A stretch of 64,000 bases of DNA from an uncultured Halieaceae bacterium (GTDB lineage: Bacteria; Pseudomonadota; Gammaproteobacteria; Pseudomonadales; Halieaceae), in contig CAJXMD010000004.1 of the NCBI GenBank assembly GCA_913056165.1, positions 1 to 64,000 of the forward strand, in the 5' to 3' direction. Of the stretch, positions 58,589 through 64,000 are shown in pieces; the first letter of the stretch is position 1, and each line of letters starts with the position of its first letter. The position numbers were made by a program, and so were the translations under genes. The notes under the pieces were generated by a model. It did no database searches, was not told the origin of the DNA, and saw only the letters and a list, made by a program, of their open reading frames with translations.

Positions 58589-60727
58589 CTATCCTTTCCG
58601 TCTGCGCTTGGAGGCTTGATTCATCGTCGATTTCGGATAGCGCGGCAACTTTCCGGCTGCCAAATAACGGTGGATACTTTCCTGAGACCGGATCGTCGGA
58701 GCTCGCTTTTCTGGCTTCCGGAACCGATTGCTTTGGTCGGCATCGAGAATGCGGGCCTTGACGTTATCATGCCATTGCTGGTCGAGCACATCCTGAATGA
58801 TTTTCTGCGCATCTCGATCGACAACAGGACAAAGTACTTCAACCCGATAATCGATATTACGTGTCATCAAATCGGCCGACCCAATATAGTATTTTGGTTT
58901 CCCACGATTATGGAAGACATACGCTCGCGCATGCTCAAGGTAGCGATCCACAATGCTGATAGCTTTAATGTTTTCTGACAGGCCTTTGACTCCAGGCTTG
59001 ATCTGACACATACCGCGCACGATGAGTCTTACCTCGACGCCCGCCTGACTCGCCTCATAGAGCTTATTGGTGAGCTCTTGATCAACGAGGTTGTTGCACT
59101 TGAAAAAAATGAAACCGCGGTAACCGTCTCTTGCGTGCGCGATCTCTCGCTCGACCATCGACAGCAACGCAGGACGAGAGCTATGAGGTGACACCAGTAA
59201 TTTCTGGTATTCCTGACGACGGTAGTTATATTTGAGAAATTCAAACACCTGCGCTACATCACGGCCTATCTCCTGATCAAATGTCAGGAGCGAAAAATCG
59301 GTATAAAGTTGTGCGGTCTTTTCGTTGAAGTTGCCCGTGCCAACGTGGCTGTAATACTTGAGCTCTTTACCTTCCTGACGCTCAATTAGGAAGAGCTTGC
59401 TGTGCACTTTCAGTCCTGGAATTCCAAAGATAACCTCGATACCCGCATCGGTAAGGCGCTGTGCCCATGTGATGTTTGCCTGCTCATCAAAGCGGGCCGC
59501 AAGTTCAACCACGGCCTGAACGGTTTTACCGTTATTCTTGGCATTAATCAGCGCATCCACGACCTGAGAATTTTTCGCTACGCGGTACAGGCAGATTCGT
59601 ACCGCACGCACATCCGGGTCTACCGCCGCGGTCTTCAGCACGTCAATGATGTACTCGAAAGGATGGTAGGGATAATACAGAAGGACATCCTTTTCACGGA
59701 TATTGGCAAACACACTCGCATCATCCTCAAGGCGGGAAATTCTGATCTGCCCCATGGATTTAAACTCAAGGTATTTGGGACCCACATTGGGAAATTGAAT
59801 AAAGTCCTTCGAGTTGTGATAGCGCCCGCCGGCAATCAGGCTGTCATACTTCCCAAATCCAAAACGCCTACGCAGGTAATCAAGTAAGTCTGGGGGCATC
59901 TTTTCATCGTAGACAAAACGTACTGCATCGGCGCGCCGTCTCTGTTTGAGACTTGACGCCATTTTTTCTATCAAACTCTCATTGATGCTCGCATCAAGTT
60001 CCAGCTCAGCATCCCTCGAAAACTTGAAACAGTAGGCCGAGCTCGCCTTTATATCGAAAACACCTCTAAACACCTGAGGCAGGCAGGCCCTGATAACGTT
60101 GTCGAGCGCTATAAACACCCGACTAGCCTTTTTCCCACGCTTGGGCACTTCAATAAAACGCCCGAGGGCCGCCGTTGGTACCTCAAGAAGAGCAAACTGC
60201 CGCCCTTGACGAGTTTTAAGATCCACCGCGAGATAGAGTGACTCATCTGTCAACAGGGGGATAGGTTGGTCATCACGCAACAGAATTGGCTCAAGCTCCG
60301 GTAATACTTTGTCATGAAAAAAGCTTTCAACGAAGGCCAACTGGTGAGACTCCAGCTGTCGCTCATTGATAAGAAAAATCCCCTTGGTATACAACTCGCG
60401 CAGGATTTTCGAATAGGCCGCGTCAAATTCCTGTTGCAAACTGAGAACCTGAAACTGGATGGCTGCAAGCAGTTTTTTGGCTTGCTGCTTTTGCTGACCT
60501 GATGACAGCGAAATCCACCGACGCACTTCGGCAACGCGTACACGAAAGAATTCATCTAGATTATTTGAAAATATCCCAAGATAACGAACCCGCTGGATGA
60601 GCGGTACGTTACGATCTTTCGCTTCCTGCAAAACCCGTGCATTAAAGTTGAGCCAGCTAAGCTCACGCGGGTACATGGTGGGCTCATCCAGTTCTTCGAT
60701 CAACTGCTGTGTTGGTGTTGGCTTCAT
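58589..60727 (-). CDS. ppk1: Polyphosphate kinase 1
   Basis: YPRELSWLNFNARVLQEAKDRNVPLIQRVRYLGIFSNNLDEFFRVRVAEVRR; LKVHSKLFLIERQEGKELKYYSHVGTGNFNEKTAQLYTDFSLLT. Confidence 0.97.
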   Translation of the reverse strand: MKPTPTQQLIEELDEPTMYPRELSWLNFNARVLQEAKDRNVPLIQRVRYLGIFSNNLDEFFRVRVAEVRRWISLSSGQQKQQAKKLLAAIQFQVLSLQQEFDAAYSKILRELYTKGIFLINERQLESHQLAFVESFFHDKVLPELEPILLRDDQPIPLLTDESLYLAVDLKTRQGRQFALLEVPTAALGRFIEVPKRGKKASRVFIALDNVIRACLPQVFRGVFDIKASSAYCFKFSRDAELELDASINESLIEKMASSLKQRRRADAVRFVYDEKMPPDLLDYLRRRFGFGKYDSLIAGGRYHNSKDFIQFPNVGPKYLEFKSMGQIRISRLEDDASVFANIREKDVLLYYPYHPFEYIIDVLKTAAVDPDVRAVRICLYRVAKNSQVVDALINAKNNGKTVQAVVELAARFDEQANITWAQRLTDAGIEVIFGIPGLKVHSKLFLIERQEGKELKYYSHVGTGNFNEKTAQLYTDFSLLTFDQEIGRDVAQVFEFLKYNYRRQEYQKLLVSPHSSRPALLSMVEREIAHARDGYRGFIFFKCNNLVDQELTNKLYEASQAGVEVRLIVRGMCQIKPGVKGLSENIKAISIVDRYLEHARAYVFHNRGKPKYYIGSADLMTRNIDYRVEVLCPVVDRDAQKIIQDVLDQQWHDNVKARILDADQSNRFRKPEKRAPTIRSQESIHRYLAAGKLPRYPKSTMNQASKRRRKG

Positions 60728-60794
60728 CTGGTCTGGGCTCGTTTCAACTCTGACACAATTGCATACACATGCCGTCTTGACGCGGGTAGTGCAG

Positions 60795-61661
60795 TTAGGG
60801 CTTTAGGGTTAACGTATCCATACAAAGCAGTGCAAGCACGTCTTCCGCGGTATTGCCCATTAGCTTTGCTTTAACGCCTCGTCGTCCCACAGTGCCCATC
60901 ACCACCAATCTTGCACGCTTGGCGTTGGCTTCCGACACGATGGTCTTTGCGATCGGCCCGCGCTTTAATTTGAACGCGCTCACGGGCAGGCCTGAGTCCT
61001 TCGCGAGTTTTTCTACCACGGGCTGGAGCTCCCACTGCCGATTTTTTGCATAAGTTCTGGGATCAATCAGATCAAGGTCAGACAACACTGTAGGAACGTC
61101 GATGACACATAAAACCGTCAATTCAGCCTCAAGCATTTCAGCATAATGACGAGCCGTTAAGAGAACTTCGATATTCAGGTTCTGTTTTTCACGACTCGAC
61201 GCATCCAGATCTACGGTTGCCATGATGATTGCGTTTTTCTTGAACTTTTTCTCACTGACTAAAAGCAGGGGCACCGGCGCCTCGCGAAGCAATTGCCAAT
61301 CTGTAGAGAGATGTCCTACCGATTCAGACTGGTGACGAGTTTTCACAATTGCCGCATAGTCCCCGGCCGCTCGCTTACATATCCATTGAGCAACATCCTC
61401 AGACCAAATTACGTTTACTTTTACTCCTTGAGCAGACCCCGCGTATTTCTCAATTCGCTTGGTCAGAGAATCCCGGCGCTCTGAGATAATCTGTTTCTTA
61501 ACCCCAGCCTTGGCTTTGGCATCGAGCTTTAACCGCTTTAAGTCAGTGTATACAAAGGCAACAATCTCAGGCTTCAGATCCATTGCCTCTGCCAGTTGCA
61601 GCCCTCTTGGTGTTGCCAGACACTTGTCTTCAATATCCGCGATGATTAACAGCTTACTCAT
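60795..61661 (-). CDS. Universal stress protein family (tandem UspA)
   Basis: MSKLLIIADIEDKCLATPRGL...; second domain ends ANAKRARLVVMGTVGRRGVKAKLMGNTAEDVL; ORF to 61694. Confidence 0.88.
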   Translation of the reverse strand: MSKLLIIADIEDKCLATPRGLQLAEAMDLKPEIVAFVYTDLKRLKLDAKAKAGVKKQIISERRDSLTKRIEKYAGSAQGVKVNVIWSEDVAQWICKRAAGDYAAIVKTRHQSESVGHLSTDWQLLREAPVPLLLVSEKKFKKNAIIMATVDLDASSREKQNLNIEVLLTARHYAEMLEAELTVLCVIDVPTVLSDLDLIDPRTYAKNRQWELQPVVEKLAKDSGLPVSAFKLKRGPIAKTIVSEANAKRARLVVMGTVGRRGVKAKLMGNTAEDVLALLCMDTLTLKP

Positions 61662-61739
61662 GCTGACTCCTTGTCGTTTTTCTTGCCCTGCCAACTATCC
61701 TACCTGATACTCGGTGACACAATAACCTACACCGAACAA

Positions 61740-61761
61740 AGCCCCTCCAGTGGGCGGGGCT
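61740..61761 (-). terminator. Possible Rho-independent terminator
   Basis: Minus read AGCCCCGCCCACTGGAGGGGCT then TTGTT; overlaps the stop region of the hydrolase gene. Confidence 0.45.
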
Positions 61762-62593
61762 ACTGACCTCTCAACAGAAACTGTTTGATCAGTTCAGAAC
61801 ACGCCTCTGGCTTTTCGAGGGGGATCAGGTGGCCACCCTCCAGCGTGTGAAGCTCAAGCTCCGGCATTACACGCTGCCACTGCCGTTTCACCAGCGGACG
61901 CACAACGCTACTTGCATCCCCCACGATGCCGCAGATTGGCTTATGAATTTTTCGCAGAGACCCCATAAAACTTGGCGCAGAGCGATAAACGCAGGCTTCC
62001 CAGGCTCCAGACCAACGCAGGACAATCGATCCATCATCGCGCGAGGCATGCCCTGCCCTGACGTAATCCCAGAGTACTTCGTCGCTGATCCCGCTAAAGG
62101 GCCGCTTTGATCGATAAAAATCAAAAGCCTCCTGATAGCCAGAGAATTCATGGGGCCTGTTTTGGGCTTTTGTGACCATGGGGAGATCTCGACCGAGGCC
62201 TCTCATAAGCACCTGATTAACGAACCACCACCCCCAGGGCACCAGTACCGGATCAATTACCACGAGCTTGCTGCACAGGTCGGGGCGCGCCAAGGCGGTT
62301 TGCATGCTAATCACCGCCCCCATGGAGTGCCCCGCGAGCACCACTGGAACTCCCCCTGCAGCGTCCAAGGTACTTATTAAGTCGGCAGCGTACTGACTCC
62401 ACGGCAGGTATGTTGGGGGTTGCCGATCAGACCAAAAGGGACGGTGTTCTATCGTATAGATATCAAACGTATCTTCTAAAGGATCCAAGAGAGCCTTGTA
62501 AGCCTCTGGCGGGTACCCGTTGGCATGAGAAAAAACGAGGGTCGGCTTGACCCCAGTCAAAGAGAAAGAAGCCAACGGCTTGAGCGTCTGCAT
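61760..62593 (-). CDS. Alpha/beta hydrolase
   Basis: LVFSHANGYPPEAYKALLDPL; VLAGHSMGAVISMQTAL nucleophile elbow; C-terminal LEGGHLIPLEKPEACSELI. Confidence 0.9.
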   Translation of the reverse strand: MQTLKPLASFSLTGVKPTLVFSHANGYPPEAYKALLDPLEDTFDIYTIEHRPFWSDRQPPTYLPWSQYAADLISTLDAAGGVPVVLAGHSMGAVISMQTALARPDLCSKLVVIDPVLVPWGWWFVNQVLMRGLGRDLPMVTKAQNRPHEFSGYQEAFDFYRSKRPFSGISDEVLWDYVRAGHASRDDGSIVLRWSGAWEACVYRSAPSFMGSLRKIHKPICGIVGDASSVVRPLVKRQWQRVMPELELHTLEGGHLIPLEKPEACSELIKQFLLRGQ

Positions 62594-62711
62594 GACGATA
62601 ACTCTTAATTAGCTGGACAGCGTATCGGCTGGCACCCTAACCTCGACCACTTAGGCTAAGAGCGCGACGCAAAGCCGCCACCAAAAGCCCAAGCACAGGA
62701 AAGACTCTGCA

Positions 62712-64000
62712 ATGAATACTGCTCCCAAGTTCCCAGCGATTTTACTGCTCTCGCTGTATCTCTGCACCACCATCTCCGTCAGGGCGAGTCATCATGAAGA
62801 GTCTCCTTCTTTGGCCCTCGGCAAGCCGGATGCTCATGCCGTGACCGTTCATGACCTGGCCATTTTAGGTGCTCGGGTTATCGACCCCGAGACAAGAGTT
62901 GACGCTGTCTTGAACGTAGGTATACGCAACGGCATCATCAAGACGATCACTGCGGAGCCCCTGCAGTCAGCCCAAGTCATTGATGGCCGCGGACAGGTGC
63001 TTTCTCCCGGCTTTATCGATATCCACAGCCATTCACCAACCCTGCTCGGCCAACATCTGAGCCTGCTCGACGGGGTGACCACCCAACTCGATCTGGAGGC
63101 TGGGGCTTGGCCTGTCACCGCTTACGGCGATCATTTCACGGGGGGCGCACAGCTTAACTATGGCGCCTCGGTGTCTCACGCCGCTGTGAGATGGAAAGTC
63201 ATCAATGGAATTGACCAGCCTTACGTCTTTGTTGGCACCAAACCGGCCCAACTTCCCATCGAGGCCTGGACTACACCCGCCACAGACGCCCAGCTCGAAG
63301 AAATTCGCAGAGCCCTTGAGCAGGGTCTTCGGGGTGGAGGGCTGGGTGTAGGAGTCCTGCTGGACTATATGAAAGACGCGATAAGTCCCGAAGAACTTCG
63401 CCTTATTTTTGAAACTGCCGGCGCCTTCCATCAACCGGTTACGGTCCATGTGCGCCGTGGAATGCCTGGTGACCCGGACGGACTTGATGAAGTGCTCGCC
63501 CTAGCGCTTGAAACGAAGGCACCCACACTCATTTGTCACATCACTCATTCAGCCATGGGTGGGCTGAGTGAATGGCTCGCAAAAATTGACTCGGCGAACG
63601 AGGCGGGAGCGCAGGTCACCACTGAAACCTTGTCCTGGCCCGCTGGGGGGACCGGCATTAACGCAGATGTTTTTCGCCTGAGGGACTGGCGAGCGATTTT
63701 TGATATCGACTACAGCGACGTACAGTGGGTGGAAACTGGCGAGTGGCTGACCGAGGAAACGTTCAAACGTTACCAGCAAGAGCAGCCCTATGGCATGGTG
63801 AATCACCACTATGTAAAAGAGGCCTGGATTGAGCAGGCGCTGCGCTGGCCAGACATGATTGTCTCGTCCGATGCACTACCTGCTATGAGTCTGTCTCAGA
63901 AAACCAATCCCAATATTGCTGGGACCTACAGCCGTTTATTGGGCCACTATGCTCGCGATCGCAATACGCTGAGCCTAATAGAAGCCATAGGACGAGCAAC
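62712..64000 (+). CDS. Amidohydrolase/N-acyl-D-amino-acid deacylase family protein (truncated by window end)
   Basis: Open from ATG 62712 to the window edge: signal peptide MNTAPKFPAILLLSLYL, DLAILGARVIDPETRVDAVLNVGIRNG, GQVLSPGFIDIHSHSPTLLGQH. Confidence 0.85.
   Translation, partial: MNTAPKFPAILLLSLYLCTTISVRASHHEESPSLALGKPDAHAVTVHDLAILGARVIDPETRVDAVLNVGIRNGIIKTITAEPLQSAQVIDGRGQVLSPGFIDIHSHSPTLLGQHLSLLDGVTTQLDLEAGAWPVTAYGDHFTGGAQLNYGASVSHAAVRWKVINGIDQPYVFVGTKPAQLPIEAWTTPATDAQLEEIRRALEQGLRGGGLGVGVLLDYMKDAISPEELRLIFETAGAFHQPVTVHVRRGMPGDPDGLDEVLALALETKAPTLICHITHSAMGGLSEWLAKIDSANEAGAQVTTETLSWPAGGTGINADVFRLRDWRAIFDIDYSDVQWVETGEWLTEETFKRYQQEQPYGMVNHHYVKEAWIEQALRWPDMIVSSDALPAMSLSQKTNPNIAGTYSRLLGHYARDRNTLSLIEAIGRA

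Noticed and set aside
59402-59887. 161-aa plus-strand ORF
   Set aside because: Antisense to ppk1
1-64000. CRISPR array, integrase, transposase or prophage
   Set aside because: No regularly spaced repeats and no recognisable Cas, integrase, transposase or phage structural ORFs in the supplied track

Overview
The window is a 64 kb chromosomal segment, probably from a marine gammaproteobacterium (inferred from gene content only). Ordinary chromosomal genes flank a catabolic island at about 3.9-51.7 kb. Left flank: CsoR-type regulator, amidohydrolase, 2OG-Fe(II) oxygenase, trmL, YciI. Right flank: tRNA-Arg(TCG), YghU-like GST, Bcr/CflA MFS, PLP decarboxylase, WYL regulator, DUF429, DUF808, ppk1, UspA, alpha/beta hydrolase, D-aminoacylase-like protein. 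The island looks like a sterol/triterpenoid uptake and modification or degradation locus. It has two TonB receptors, two MFS transporters, two KshA-like Rieske oxygenases, three KstD/fumarate-reductase-type flavoproteins, a CYP51-like P450 with its own ferredoxin, and many SDRs and 3beta-HSD/epimerase-like proteins. It also has six NTF2/SnoaL-like proteins, a sterol-desaturase-family protein, an acetoacetate-decarboxylase-like protein, a PQQ dehydrogenase, an LLM monooxygenase, and TetR and tandem-domain MarR regulators. The most striking protein (about 27058-27924) resembles plant cycloeucalenol cycloisomerase, which opens the 9,19-cyclopropane ring just before CYP51 in phytosterol synthesis. 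A 16-bp palindromic operator, CATTTCA-NN-TGAAATG, usually followed by a T-tract, recurs at nine intergenic sites and ties the island into one candidate regulon. Working hypothesis: a regulon for processing exogenous cyclopropyl and/or 4,14-methylated sterols such as algal or plant cycloartanes. All family assignments come from reading the translations and from memory; no searches were run.
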